Assembly (NCBI RefSeq): GCF_000744655.1
Contig: NZ_JQMJ01000004.1
Location: 4,650,001-4,714,000, forward strand
Direction: 5' to 3'
Source of the DNA: Streptacidiphilus rugosus AM-16
GTDB taxonomy: Bacteria > Actinomycetota > Actinomycetes > Streptomycetales > Streptomycetaceae
DNA: 64,000 nt
In this document: positions 17,119 through 25,869 of the stretch, one piece after another
How positions within the stretch are numbered: the stretch's first letter is position 1
Layout: each line of letters opens with the position of its first letter
Program-made: the position numbers and the translations under genes
The notes under the pieces: model-generated
The model's database searches: none
The model's input: the letters and a program-made list of their open reading frames with translations, nothing else
Told to the model about the DNA's origin: nothing

Positions 17119-18885
17119 TTACAGGTACTGACCCGTGTTGGCCACGGTGTCGATGGAGCGGCCGGACTCGGCGCCCTGCTTTCCGGTGACCAGCGTGCGG
17201 ATGAAGACGATCCGCTCGCCCTTCTTGCCGGAGATCCTGGCCCAGTCGTCCGGGTTGGTGGTGTTGGGCAGGTCCTCGTTCTCCTTGAACTCGTCCACGC
17301 AGGCGGCGAGCAGGTGGGAGACGCGCAGACCGCGCTGGCCGTGGTCGAGGTAGTCCTTGATGGCCATCTTCTTGGCCCGGTCCACGATGTTCTGGATCAT
17401 GGCGCCGGAGTTGAAGTCCTTGAAGTACAGGACCTCCTTGTCACCGTTGGCGTAGGTGACCTCCAGGAAGCGGTTCTCCTCGGACTCGGTGTACATCCGC
17501 TCCACCACGGCCTGGATCATCGCGGCCACGGCGGCGTCGACCGAGCTGCCGTGCTCCTTGACGTCGTCCGGGTGCAGCGGGAGCGAGTTCTTGAGGTACT
17601 TGGAGAAGATGTCCTTGGCCGCCTCGGCGTCCGGCCGCTCGATCTTGATCTTGACGTCCAGGCGGCCGGGCCGCAGGATCGCCGGGTCGATCATGTCCTC
17701 GCGGTTGGAGGCGCCGATGACGATGACGTTCTCCAGGCCCTCCACACCGTCGATCTCGGCCAGCAGCTGCGGGACGATGGTGTTCTCCACGTCCGAGCTG
17801 ACACCCGAGCCGCGGGTGCGGAAGAGCGACTCCATCTCGTCGAAGAAGACGATGACGGGCGTGCCCTCGCTCGCCTTCTCCCTGGCCCGCTGGAAGACCA
17901 GGCGGATCTGCCGCTCGGTCTCGCCCACGTACTTGTTGAGCAGCTCGGGGCCCTTGATGTTGAGGAAGTAGCTCTTCCCCTGGGGCCGGCCGGTGACCTC
18001 GGCGACCTTCTTGGCCAGCGAGTTCGCCACCGCCTTGGCGATCAGCGTCTTGCCGCAGCCGGGCGGGCCGTAGAGCAGCACGCCCTTGGGCGGGCGCAGC
18101 TCGTACTCCTTGAACAGGTCGGCGTGCAGGTACGGGAGCTCGACCGCGTCACGGATCTGCTCGATCTGCTGACCGAGACCGCCGATCTTGTCGTAGTCGA
18201 TGTCCGGCACCTCTTCGAGGACCAGCTCCTCGACCTCGCTCTTCGGCACGACCTCGTAGACGTAGCCGGAGCGCGGTTCGAGCAGCAGCGCGTCGCCGGG
18301 GCGCAGCACGATGTCGCGCAGCGGTTCGGCGAGCCTGACCACCCGCTCCTCGTCCGTGTGCCCGGTGACCAGCGCGCGCTCGCCGTCCTCCAGCACCTCC
18401 TTGAGCGTCACGATGTCGCCGATGCTCTCGAACTCCATCGCGTCCACGATGTTGAGAGCCTCGTTGAGCATGACCTCCTGGCCGCGCCGCAGCTCGTCCA
18501 GCGGGACGCTCGGGCTGACGTTCACCCTGAGCTTGCGCCCTCCGGTGAAGATGTCGGCCGTCCCGTCCTCGTTGGCCGTCAGGAAGGTGCCGAAGCCGGC
18601 CGGCGGCTGCGCCAGCCGGTCGACCTCCTCCTTGAGGGCCACGATCTGGTCCCGCGCCTCGCGCAGCGTCGAGGCGAGCCGCTCGTTCTGGGCGGTGACG
18701 CCGTTCAGGTTGGTCTGCAGCTCGACAATCCGCTCTTCGAGGATCCTCGTGTGCCGCGTGGGCTCAGTGATCTTCCGGCGCAGGACTGCGATCTCCTGCT
18801 CCAGCATCGAGATCTGGTTCTGTGCCTCTTCAGAACCCCGTGCGGGCCTGCCGCCTCGGGCGTAGTCGTCTTCGTGGGCTGCCAC
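17119..18885 (-). CDS. arc: Proteasome-associated AAA ATPase ARC/Mpa
   Basis: A 588-residue hexameric unfoldase that recognises pupylated proteins and feeds them to the 20S core. An N-terminal coiled coil (residues 22-91) captures Pup; two OB folds follow (about 95-225). The AAA module has Walker A GPPGCGKT at 273-280, Walker [11 protein letters not shown], and SRH residues in [17 protein letters not shown]. The C-terminus ends GQYL, the tail that docks into the PrcA ring. I chose the GTG at 18885; its GGAGGAGG is 8 nt upstream, while the GTG three codons earlier would sit on the ribosome site itself. Confidence 0.97.
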   Translation of the reverse strand: MAAHEDDYARGGRPARGSEEAQNQISMLEQEIAVLRRKITEPTRHTRILEERIVELQTNLNGVTAQNERLASTLREARDQIVALKEEVDRLAQPPAGFGTFLTANEDGTADIFTGGRKLRVNVSPSVPLDELRRGQEVMLNEALNIVDAMEFESIGDIVTLKEVLEDGERALVTGHTDEERVVRLAEPLRDIVLRPGDALLLEPRSGYVYEVVPKSEVEELVLEEVPDIDYDKIGGLGQQIEQIRDAVELPYLHADLFKEYELRPPKGVLLYGPPGCGKTLIAKAVANSLAKKVAEVTGRPQGKSYFLNIKGPELLNKYVGETERQIRLVFQRAREKASEGTPVIVFFDEMESLFRTRGSGVSSDVENTIVPQLLAEIDGVEGLENVIVIGASNREDMIDPAILRPGRLDVKIKIERPDAEAAKDIFSKYLKNSLPLHPDDVKEHGSSVDAAVAAMIQAVVERMYTESEENRFLEVTYANGDKEVLYFKDFNSGAMIQNIVDRAKKMAIKDYLDHGQRGLRVSHLLAACVDEFKENEDLPNTTNPDDWARISGKKGERIVFIRTLVTGKQGAESGRSIDTVANTGQYL

Positions 18886-18922
18886 GGTCCTCACCTCCTC
18901 CGGGGGGAGCTGACGCTTCCAG

Positions 18923-18950
18923 ACCCTACCTGCGCCTGGGAGTGTTGAAA
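18923..18950 (-). promoter_or_regulatory. Candidate arc promoter
   Basis: On the minus strand TTTCAA (18945-18950) and TAGGGT (18923-18928) are separated by 16 nt, about 38 nt upstream of the arc GTG. The -10 matches the actinobacterial TANNNT pattern; the -35 is weak. Confidence 0.4.
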
Positions 18951-19105
18951 CCCCTCTTGATCAAAACTCGGAAGGGGTGTGTCCGATCTTCACCCTTGCG
19001 CACGTCCCCTCAGGGAGGGCATACCCACTCGTTACGAGCTCGAAAGCGCTCAGTTGTAGTCTGGCCACGTCAGAAGCCATCGAGAAATGAGAATGGCGGC
19101 GCGGA

Positions 19106-19408
19106 ATGTCCACCAGCACCGAAAGCGGGACCACGGCGGCGCTCGAAGTCTGGATCGACCAGGACCTGTGCACGGGTGACGGGATCTGCGTCCAGTACGC
19201 GCCGGAGGTGTTCGAACTCGACATCGACGGGCTCGCCTATGTGAAGGGCGAGGACGAGGAGCTCAGGGCCGAGCCCGGGGCGTGCGTGCCGGTGCCGTTG
19301 ACGCTGCTTCAGGACGTGGCGGATTCGGCCAAGGACTGCCCCGGCGACTGCATCCACGTCCGCCGGGTGGCGGACCGGGTCGAGGTCTACGGACCCGACG
19401 CCGAGTAG
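19106..19408 (+). CDS. Ferredoxin
   Basis: A 100-residue small acidic ferredoxin with CTGDGIC near residue 22, a further Cys in GACVPVP and CPGDC near residue 78, the ligand pattern of actinobacterial 3Fe-4S/4Fe-4S single-cluster ferredoxins. YAPEVFELD and the downstream GLAYV are conserved in that group. It probably passes electrons to a P450 or oxidoreductase, but no such partner is nearby. It is divergent from arc with a 220-nt shared intergenic region, a conserved arrangement in streptomycetes. Confidence 0.9.
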   Translation: MSTSTESGTTAALEVWIDQDLCTGDGICVQYAPEVFELDIDGLAYVKGEDEELRAEPGACVPVPLTLLQDVADSAKDCPGDCIHVRRVADRVEVYGPDAE

Positions 19409-19479
19409 CCCGCGTGATCGACCCGATCACGACGCGCCCGCGGCGCGCCGCCGACCGGTCGTCGAGCGATCGTCCAGCC

Positions 19480-19519
19480 CACCCCTCGTCGCGTGACGCA
19501 GATCACATGACGAGGGGTG
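19480..19519. promoter_or_regulatory. CRP-like site nested in an 11-bp inverted repeat
   Basis: GTGACGCAGATCACA (19493-19507) matches the CRP-type GTGA-N6-TCAC consensus. It sits in the loop of a perfect inverted repeat CACCCCTCGTC/GACGAGGGGTG (19480-19490, 19509-19519). The site is 72 nt past the ferredoxin stop and about 165 nt before the antiporter ATG. It could be a Crp/FNR-family operator for the antiporter or, as a stem-loop, the ferredoxin terminator. Confidence 0.5.
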
Positions 19520-19671
19520 AGTTGTGCCGGCGTCAGGACCGCCCCGCCACACGGGCGCACCGCCCGCACCTGACCTAGTCGGAGCGAGTTGTCCACAGGG
19601 CGGCCGCTCGGCCCCCATGCCCGTGCCCGTCTCGGCTAGCGTGAGGAACGCCGAGCGATCCGGGGGGAAGC

Positions 19672-20961
19672 ATGGGCACCGACGGCCAGATCACGCACCT
19701 GCTGGCGGCCGCCGCCGTCATCCTGTGCGCCGCGCAGGTCGCCGGGCGCCTGGCGCGCCGCCTGCACCAGCCGGCCGTCATCGGCCAGCTCCTCGCCGGG
19801 CTCGCCCTCGGGCCGACGCTGCTGGGCCGGCTGCCCGGCGGGCTCACCCGCCTGCTGCTGCCCCCCTCGGTCTCGGCGGCCCTCTCCGGCCTGGCCCAAC
19901 TGGCGCTGGTCGTCTTCCTCTTCGCGGTCGGCTGCGAACTGGACCTGCGGGTCGTCCGGCGGCGCACCCGGCTGGTGCTGAACGTCGCGGCGGCCGGCTT
20001 CGCGCTGCCTCTGGCCGTCGGCCTCGCGCTGGCCATCGGCTTCCACCGCGAGATCGCGGCGCTGGGCGGACCGCGCTCGCTGCAGCCCGGCCCGGTGCTG
20101 TTCCTCGGGGTGGCCCTGTCGATCACCGCCGTGCCGGTGCTGACCGCGGTGATCCGCGAGAACCGGCTGCAACAGACCAGGGTGGGCGTCGTCTCCCTGG
20201 CCGCCGCGGGTCTGATGGACGTGCTGGGCTGGGCCGTGCTGACCTTCGCGCTGCTCACGGCCGCGCCGCAGGGTCCGGCCTGGCCGTTGAGGCTGGCGCT
20301 GCTCGCCCTGCTGGTGCTGCTGCTGTTCGCGCTGCGCCCGCTGCTGCGACGGCTGCTGATGGGCACCGCCGGAGACCCTGCGCTCCGCCTCGGCCTGCTG
20401 CTCGGCCACGCCTGCGCGGTCGCCTGGGCCACCAGCGCGCTCGGCCTGCACAGCATCGTCGGGGCGCTGCTGGCCGGTGTCTGCCTGCCCCGCACCACCC
20501 CCGAGGGCACCGTCCCGGTCGTGGTGGTGGAACGCCTCCACGGGATCGGCGCGCTGCTGCTGCCGTTCTTCTTCGTGCTGTCGGCCCAGCCGGTGGACAT
20601 CTCCGCGATCCCGCCGACGGGCCTGCTGGCGCTGCTGGTCGTGACCGTCGCCGGGATCACCGTCAAGGTCGCCGCCGGGGCGCTGGCCTCCCACGGCTCG
20701 GACCTCTCCGGGCGCGAGCGGCTCACCGTCGGCACGCTGCTGAGCACCCGCGGTCTGACCGAACTGATCGCCCTGAACGCCGGGGCGCAGGCGGGCTTCA
20801 TCGGTGGCGCGCTCTACGGCGTGCTGGTGCTGATGGCCCTGATCACCACGATGGCGACGCAGCCACTGCTCGACGTGCTGCTCGGCAAGCGGCTCCCCGC
20901 CGCGGAACCGGTCCCGCGCCCGGTGTCGGACCGGGCGTCGGGCGGGGCCGCCGTCGGGTGA
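19672..20961 (+). CDS. Cation:proton antiporter, CPA2 family
   Basis: A 429-residue integral membrane protein with about 12 hydrophobic spans. The N-terminal half has the CPA2/KefB-type signature HQPAVIGQLLAGLALGPTLL and FAVGCELDL; the second half carries LHSIVGALLAGVCLP, FFFVLSAQPVDIS and the conserved GTLLSTRGLTELIAL. No KTN or UspA domain is attached. Such proteins exchange Na+ or K+ for protons across the cytoplasmic membrane. The ATG follows a GGGGGGAAGC stretch. The upstream region has a CRP-like site. Confidence 0.9.
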   Translation: MGTDGQITHLLAAAAVILCAAQVAGRLARRLHQPAVIGQLLAGLALGPTLLGRLPGGLTRLLLPPSVSAALSGLAQLALVVFLFAVGCELDLRVVRRRTRLVLNVAAAGFALPLAVGLALAIGFHREIAALGGPRSLQPGPVLFLGVALSITAVPVLTAVIRENRLQQTRVGVVSLAAAGLMDVLGWAVLTFALLTAAPQGPAWPLRLALLALLVLLLFALRPLLRRLLMGTAGDPALRLGLLLGHACAVAWATSALGLHSIVGALLAGVCLPRTTPEGTVPVVVVERLHGIGALLLPFFFVLSAQPVDISAIPPTGLLALLVVTVAGITVKVAAGALASHGSDLSGRERLTVGTLLSTRGLTELIALNAGAQAGFIGGALYGVLVLMALITTMATQPLLDVLLGKRLPAAEPVPRPVSDRASGGAAVG

Positions 20962-21019
20962 GCCCGGCCGGGCCCCTGCGGGACGCCGGCTCGGGCTCCG
21001 GCTCAGGCTTCGGGCTCGG

Positions 21020-21694
21020 TCAGACCTGGCTCTGGTTGGCGGTGACGACCGCCGCGCCCCAGCTGCCGTCGGCGCCGAAGGACCAGTCCAGCGTCTCGTG
21101 CACGTCCGGGCAGCAGTTCGGCACGGCGTTGGAGGAGTAACCGCTGACCACGGCGTGGATGCTGCCGTCGGACCGCATGGCCATGCTGGCGACGGTCAGC
21201 CCCTTCGCGGGGTCGAGCAGGCTGACCGCCTGCGCCGCGCCGGCCTTCAGCACGAAGAGTCCGTCCGGCGGGGTGCCGCCGCCCGCGTCGCAGCGTGCCG
21301 CGACGACGGTGACCGGGGTGCCGCTGCCGGGCAGGGTGGCCCCGAAGTGCTGGTCGATCCTGACCGGCTGTCCGGCGCAGTCCAACGGCAGCGTGGCCTT
21401 GGCCGGGTCGGGGGCGGCGGAGGCGCCGAGCGGGTGGGCGCTGCCCGAGGCGGCCTGCTGGGAGGCGCCGGCGGGGCCGACGACCAGCACGGTGCCGACC
21501 ACGGCGGCGACGCCGGCGGCGGTGCCGAGCCAGTGCAGCGGTCTGCTCCTGGCATGCGCCGGGAGTCCTGCGGGGACGCTCGCGGACTCCTTCCCCGACC
21601 CGCTCGTCACTACGGCCTGGGCCGTCTCGCCGGACCTCTCGACCACCTGCACCACCAGGGCACACCCCGCTTCCCGCGCGTTTGTGGGGAGCAT
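21020..21694 (-). CDS. Membrane-anchored extracytoplasmic protein, function unknown
   Basis: A 224-residue protein with a cytoplasmic head of about 50 residues, one hydrophobic segment (LGTAAGVAAVVGTVLVVGPA) and an Ala/Ser/Gly-rich linker, then a compact domain with four Cys residues (LDCAG, AARCDAGGG, NCCPD) that may form disulfides outside the cell. The topology looks N-in, C-out. I do not recognise the domain. The ATG at 21694 has only a weak ribosome site; later in-frame GTG codons are possible. It is convergent with the antiporter. Confidence 0.65.
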   Translation of the reverse strand: MLPTNAREAGCALVVQVVERSGETAQAVVTSGSGKESASVPAGLPAHARSRPLHWLGTAAGVAAVVGTVLVVGPAGASQQAASGSAHPLGASAAPDPAKATLPLDCAGQPVRIDQHFGATLPGSGTPVTVVAARCDAGGGTPPDGLFVLKAGAAQAVSLLDPAKGLTVASMAMRSDGSIHAVVSGYSSNAVPNCCPDVHETLDWSFGADGSWGAAVVTANQSQV

Positions 21695-21723
21695 CGTCCC
21701 ACAGTCCGGACGCGGGCAGAACA

Positions 21724-21755
21724 GCGGGGAAGCGACGATTCCGCCGCTTCCCCGC
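21724..21755 (-). terminator. Terminator after trmI
   Basis: A perfect 11-bp stem GCGGGGAAGCG/CGCTTCCCCGC (21724-21734, 21745-21755) lies 66 nt past the trmI stop. Confidence 0.7.
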
Positions 21756-21820
21756 GTCTGTTCCGTGCGCGTGTCCCGCGCCTGCGTCCCGAGCCCGTCA
21801 GGGCCGGGCGGACGAACCGG

Positions 21821-22786
21821 TCAGTCCCGGTCGAAGTCCTCGACGTACTCCTCACCGGAGGCGTCCGCGCGCTGCTCGGCCAGCTTCAGGAAGCGGCCGG
21901 GCTTGACCTTCTCCGGAGCCTCCACCTCGCCGTAGGCGCCCTTCGCCGGACGGCGGCGGCGCAGCGGCGGCTCGACGCCGTCCGCGAGGCGGCGGGAGGT
22001 GAGCAGGAAGCCGGTGTGGCCGATCATCCGGTGGTCAGGGCGCACGGCCAGGCCCTCGACGTGCCAGTTGCGGACCATGGACTCCCAGGCCTGCGGCTCG
22101 GTGAAGGTGCCGTGCTCACGCAGCGCCTCGACGGTGCGCGAGAGCTGCGTCGTGGTCGCCACGTAGCAGCAGATCACGCCGCCGGGCACGAGCGCCTTGG
22201 AGACGACGTCCAGACACTCCCAGGGCGCGAGCATGTCCAGGATGACCCGGTCCACCTCGGTCTCGACCAGGTTGTCCTGGAGGTCGCCCAGGGTGAGCTT
22301 CCAGGCCGGGTGCGGGCCGCCGAAGTAGCGCTCGACGTTGCTGCGCGCGATGTCGGCGAAGTCCTCGCGGCGCTCGTAGGAGGAGAGCGAGCCGCTGTCC
22401 CCCACCGCGCGCAGCAGCGACATGCTCAGCGCACCGGACCCGACGCCGGCCTCCACGACGCGTGCGCCGGGGAAGACGTCGGCCATGGTGACGATCTGCC
22501 CCGCGTCCTTCGGGTAGACGACCGCGGCGCCGCGCGGCATGGAGAGGACGTAGTCGGGGAGCAGGGGGCGCAGCGCGAGGTACTGGGTGTTCCCTGTGGT
22601 GCGCACGACGGAGCCCTCGGGGGCCCCGATCAGCTCGTCGTGGGAGAAGGCACCCTTGTGGGTGTGGAAGGCCTTCCCTGCTTCGAGCGTGATGGTGTGG
22701 TGGCGTCCCTTGGGATCGGTGAGCTGGACCTGGTCCCCGACCTGGAAGGGCCCGCGTCGGCGGGCGGCGCCGGTCGGTTGAGTCAT
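21821..22786 (-). CDS. trmI: tRNA (adenine-N1)-methyltransferase TrmI
   Basis: A 321-residue SAM-dependent methyltransferase that makes m1A58 in the tRNA T-loop. The N-terminal beta domain is followed by the Rossmann domain with the SAM motif VVEAGVGSGALSMSLLRAVG and LDMLAPWECLD. The C-terminal 50 residues form a basic and acidic tail. The mycobacterial homologue is also next to the mpa-pup region and a RecB-like gene, so the order is conserved. The ATG at 22786 is 10 nt past the stop of the M50 protease gene; a Shine-Dalgarno sequence is weak, so coupling with that gene is likely. Confidence 0.93.
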   Translation of the reverse strand: MTQPTGAARRRGPFQVGDQVQLTDPKGRHHTITLEAGKAFHTHKGAFSHDELIGAPEGSVVRTTGNTQYLALRPLLPDYVLSMPRGAAVVYPKDAGQIVTMADVFPGARVVEAGVGSGALSMSLLRAVGDSGSLSSYERREDFADIARSNVERYFGGPHPAWKLTLGDLQDNLVETEVDRVILDMLAPWECLDVVSKALVPGGVICCYVATTTQLSRTVEALREHGTFTEPQAWESMVRNWHVEGLAVRPDHRMIGHTGFLLTSRRLADGVEPPLRRRRPAKGAYGEVEAPEKVKPGRFLKLAEQRADASGEEYVEDFDRD

Positions 22787-22796
22787 GCCCAGTAGT

Positions 22797-24020
22797 TTAG
22801 GTCCTGGCCGAGGGGCCCCCGACCAGGATCGGGTCCTGGCCGGACATCGCCCGGGCGAAGGCGCGCTCCACGTCGACGGCGGCGAGGACGCCGAGCGGGT
22901 TTCCTTCGGCGTCGCGGACCAGGTACTCGGCGGCGGGGGCGGCCCGCAGCGTGTCCAGCAGATCCTCCCCGGCCAGCGAGGAGTCGACGTAGCTGCCCGG
23001 CACGAGTGGCACGGAGACCTCGCTGACCTGCATCCAGGGCCGCCGGTGCTCGGGGATCGCACGGACCGCGCGTTCGCGCACCAGCGCGATCGGGGTGCCC
23101 GCGGAGTCGGTGACGATGATCCCGAGCGCCTCGGCGACCTCCAGCCTGCGCAGCGCCTCGGCCAGTGGGGTGTCGGCGGTGACGCTGACGGCTGGCCTGG
23201 TCAGCGCGGTGGCGCTCAGCTCGGGCAGGCGCTCGCGCAGCCGCGCGGTGCGCAGACTGCTGCCCGCGCCGTTCCAGATGATGGCGGCGAGCACCGCGCC
23301 GAGCACGGCGTCGGTGAGCAGCGCGCCGGTGCCCTGGTCCTGGTTCTGGGTGGCCGACCAGGTCGGCATGACGATCAGCACGGCGATCGCGAGGGCGCGC
23401 CCGGCCCAGGCCGCGGCCACGGTGCCGGTCATCGGGCGGCCGGTGAGCTTCCAGACCACCGCCCGCAGCATCCGGCCGCCGTCCAGCGGCAGGCCGGGCA
23501 GCAGGTTGAAGGCGGCGACCACGAAGTTGCTCAGCATCAGCGAGGTGACCAGCACGCCGGGCACGGTGGCCGGGGTCACGAACTGCATGACGCCCAGGAA
23601 GACGCCGCCGAGGACCAGGGAGAGCAGCGGCCCGGCGAAGGCCAGCCAGAACTCGCGTCCGGCGCTGTCCGCCTCCTTGGTGATCTCCGACACCCCGCCG
23701 AAGAACTGGAGCTGGATCCGGAGCACCGGGAGCTTGAAGCGCAGCGCCAGCACGGTGTGGGCCAGCTCGTGGATCAGCACCGAGCCGTAGAAGGCCACCG
23801 CGAAGAAGAGCGAGACCAGGTAGCGGGCGCCGCCGAGGCCCGGCAGCACGGCGTCGATCTGGCCGCCGAAGAGCCAGGTGATCAGCGCGGCGATGAGGAA
23901 CCAGCTGGGCGTGACGTACACGGGCACCCCGAACGGGCGGCCCATGCGCAGCGCCCCGGTGGGCCGCTCCTCCGCGGGCTCGCCCGCTCCGCTGTCCCTG
24001 TCGTCGTCGGTTCCGCTCAC
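22797..24020 (-). CDS. Site-2 protease family (M50) membrane metalloprotease with CBS domains
   Basis: A 407-residue intramembrane zinc protease. It has HELAH (zinc ligands and catalytic Glu) in the second membrane segment and the third ligand in NLLPGLPLDGGR. Tandem CBS modules occupy about residues 265-400 (AVSVTADTPLAEALRRL, PLGVLAAVDVERAF). Such SpoIVFB/Rip-type proteases cleave membrane-bound regulators; the CBS part probably senses nucleotides. I chose the GTG at 24020 (GGAGGGG five nt upstream) over the in-frame start at 24053. It appears to be co-transcribed with trmI downstream. Confidence 0.93.
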   Translation of the reverse strand: MSGTDDDRDSGAGEPAEERPTGALRMGRPFGVPVYVTPSWFLIAALITWLFGGQIDAVLPGLGGARYLVSLFFAVAFYGSVLIHELAHTVLALRFKLPVLRIQLQFFGGVSEITKEADSAGREFWLAFAGPLLSLVLGGVFLGVMQFVTPATVPGVLVTSLMLSNFVVAAFNLLPGLPLDGGRMLRAVVWKLTGRPMTGTVAAAWAGRALAIAVLIVMPTWSATQNQDQGTGALLTDAVLGAVLAAIIWNGAGSSLRTARLRERLPELSATALTRPAVSVTADTPLAEALRRLEVAEALGIIVTDSAGTPIALVRERAVRAIPEHRRPWMQVSEVSVPLVPGSYVDSSLAGEDLLDTLRAAPAAEYLVRDAEGNPLGVLAAVDVERAFARAMSGQDPILVGGPSART

Positions 24021-24134
24021 GTCCGCCCCTCCGTACCCGTGCCCGCGCGCCACACGCTACGCGATCAGTCCCGCCGGGAGCGCGCGGCGGGCCGTCTCTT
24101 CGGTACTTACCCGCATGGTGTCGGTGCAAGGCCA

Positions 24135-24140
24135 TAGGGT
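24135..24140 (+). promoter_or_regulatory. -10 box for a leaderless RecB-like mRNA
   Basis: TAGGGT lies 7 nt upstream of the ATG at 24148, the spacing expected when transcription starts at or next to the start codon. No good ribosome site is present. A -35 is not clear. Confidence 0.5.
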
Positions 24141-24147
24141 CGGACCC

Positions 24148-25083
24148 ATGCAAGCCGCCGACCCGTCGACAGCCGACCCCGCGACCGCGCCGGACACCCC
24201 GCCGGACACCGACCCGGACGCGCCCGCCGTCTCGCTGCCCTCGTCGCTCTCCCCCTCCCGGGCGGGGGATTTCATGACCTGCCCGCTGCTGTACCGGCTG
24301 CGGGTGATCGACAGGCTGCCCGAGCCGCCGAGCCCGGCCGCGACGAAGGGCACGCTGGTCCACGCGGTGCTGGAGCGGCTCTTCGACGCCCCGGCCGGCG
24401 CCCGCACACCCGACGCGGCCCGGGCGCTGCTGCGCCCGGAGTGGGAGAAGCTGCTGCTGGAGCGGCCCGAGGCGGCCGAGCTCTTCCCTGCGGACACGGA
24501 CGCCGCGGAGCTGGCCTCCTGGCTGGCCGAGGCGGAGAAGCTGCTCGACGCGTACTTCAGGATCGAGGACCCCAACCGGCTCCAGCCCGCCGAGCGCGAG
24601 CTGCTGGTGCAGACCACGCTCGAGTCTGGTCTGCTGCTGCGCGGCTACGTGGACCGGATCGACGTGGCGCCCACCGGCGAGGTCCGGGTGGTCGACTACA
24701 AGACCGGCCGGGCCCCCTCGCGGGACTTCGAGGGCAAGGCCATGTTCCAGATGAAGTTCTACGCGCTGGTGATCTGGCGCGAGCGCGGTGTGCTGCCCAA
24801 GCGCCTGCAGCTGGTCTACCTGGGCGGCGGCGGCCAGATCGTCAGCTACGACCCTGACGAGGCGGATCTGCTCGCCGTCGAGCGCAAGTTGCTGGCGCTG
24901 TGGAAGGCGATCCAGCAGGCGCTGCGCACGGGCGAGTGGCCGGCCAGTCCGAACCGCCTGTGCGACTGGTGCGCGCACAAGTCCCTGTGCCCCGCCTGGG
25001 GCGGTACGCCGCCTGCGTACCCTTTGGAGATCAAGACCGTTTTCGAGGGTGTGCCGGACCAAGCCCTGAACGAGCAGGCCTGA
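24148..25083 (+). CDS. RecB-family PD-(D/E)XK nuclease, Fe-S cluster type
   Basis: A 311-residue single-domain nuclease. SLSPSRAGDFMTCPLLYRLR is the N-terminal motif of the RecB/AddB/Cas4-like group. The catalytic core has VVDYKTGRAPS (Asp...Lys) and the Gln motif region AMFQMKFYALVIW. Four Cys (one in MTCPLL, three in CDWCAHKSLC) match the cluster-binding pattern C...CxxCx5C. It has no helicase domain, so it is a stand-alone exonuclease of DNA repair. The homologue is adjacent to trmI in mycobacteria too. The frame extends upstream to 23878, but the leaderless ATG at 24148 gives the family length. Confidence 0.9.
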   Translation: MQAADPSTADPATAPDTPPDTDPDAPAVSLPSSLSPSRAGDFMTCPLLYRLRVIDRLPEPPSPAATKGTLVHAVLERLFDAPAGARTPDAARALLRPEWEKLLLERPEAAELFPADTDAAELASWLAEAEKLLDAYFRIEDPNRLQPAERELLVQTTLESGLLLRGYVDRIDVAPTGEVRVVDYKTGRAPSRDFEGKAMFQMKFYALVIWRERGVLPKRLQLVYLGGGGQIVSYDPDEADLLAVERKLLALWKAIQQALRTGEWPASPNRLCDWCAHKSLCPAWGGTPPAYPLEIKTVFEGVPDQALNEQA

Positions 25084-25103
25084 ACGGCCGAGTGGAGCGT
25101 GCT

Positions 25104-25775
25104 GTGACGATCCGAGTGCTGCTGGTCGACGACCAGCCGCTGCTGCGCACCGGTTTCCGGATGATCCTGGAGGCCGAGGCGGACATCGCCGTGGTCGGCG
25201 AGGCCGGGGACGGCCAGCAGGCGCTCGACCAGGTCCGGGCGCTGCAGCCGGACGTGGTCCTGATGGACATCCGGATGCCGCGGATGGACGGCGTCGAGGC
25301 CACCCGCCGCATCGCCGGCCCGGGCCGGGACGGCCCGGCCAAGGTGCTGGTGCTGACCACCTTCGACCTGGACGAGTACGTGGTGGAGGCGCTGCGCGCG
25401 GGCGCCAGCGGCTTCCTGCTCAAGGACGTTCCGGCGGAGGAGCTGGTCCAGGCGATCCGCGTGGTCGCCGAGGGCGCCGCGATGCTCGCCCCGAGCGTGA
25501 CGCGCCGGCTGCTCGACATGTACGCGGGCCGACTGCCCTCCGGCGACGAGGCCCCGCCGCCCTCGCTGGGCACGCTGACCGAGCGGGAGGTCGAGGTGCT
25601 CAAGCTGGTCGCCAAGGGCCTGTCGAACGCAGAGGTCGCCGGAGAGCTGTTCGTCAGCGAGACGACGGTCAAGACCCATGTGGGCCATGTGCTCACCAAG
25701 CTCGGCCTGCGCGACCGGGTCCAGGCGGCCGTCTTCGCCTACGAGAGCGGCCTGGTCCGTCCCGGCGGCAGCTGA
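25104..25775 (+). CDS. NarL/LuxR-type response regulator (orphan)
   Basis: A 223-residue two-component response regulator. The receiver domain has the acidic pair in LLVDDQPLL, phosphoacceptor Asp in VVLMDIRMPRMDG (near residue 54), and the Lys in FLLKDVP. The C-terminal LuxR helix-turn-helix is LTEREVEVLKLVAKGLSNAE to TVKTHVGHVLTKLGLRDRVQ. No histidine kinase gene is adjacent, so it is an orphan or its kinase lies elsewhere. GTG start at 25104 with GGAG six nt upstream, 20 nt after the nuclease gene, so the two may share a transcript. Confidence 0.92.
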   Translation: MTIRVLLVDDQPLLRTGFRMILEAEADIAVVGEAGDGQQALDQVRALQPDVVLMDIRMPRMDGVEATRRIAGPGRDGPAKVLVLTTFDLDEYVVEALRAGASGFLLKDVPAEELVQAIRVVAEGAAMLAPSVTRRLLDMYAGRLPSGDEAPPPSLGTLTEREVEVLKLVAKGLSNAEVAGELFVSETTVKTHVGHVLTKLGLRDRVQAAVFAYESGLVRPGGS

Positions 25776-25811
25776 TCCCGCTCCCCCGCGGACGACAATC
25801 GCAGACGACGA

Positions 25812-25851
25812 CGCGCGGGCGGCCGACCTCGGAAGGTCGGCCGCCCGCGCG
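25812..25851. terminator. Bidirectional terminator, perfect 18-bp stem
   Basis: Arms 25812-25829 and 25834-25851 are perfect inverted repeats with a CGGA loop. The stem sits between the ends of two convergent genes (stops at 25775 and 25870) and can serve both. Confidence 0.9.
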
Positions 25852-25869
25852 GTTCCGGCTGTGGAGCGA

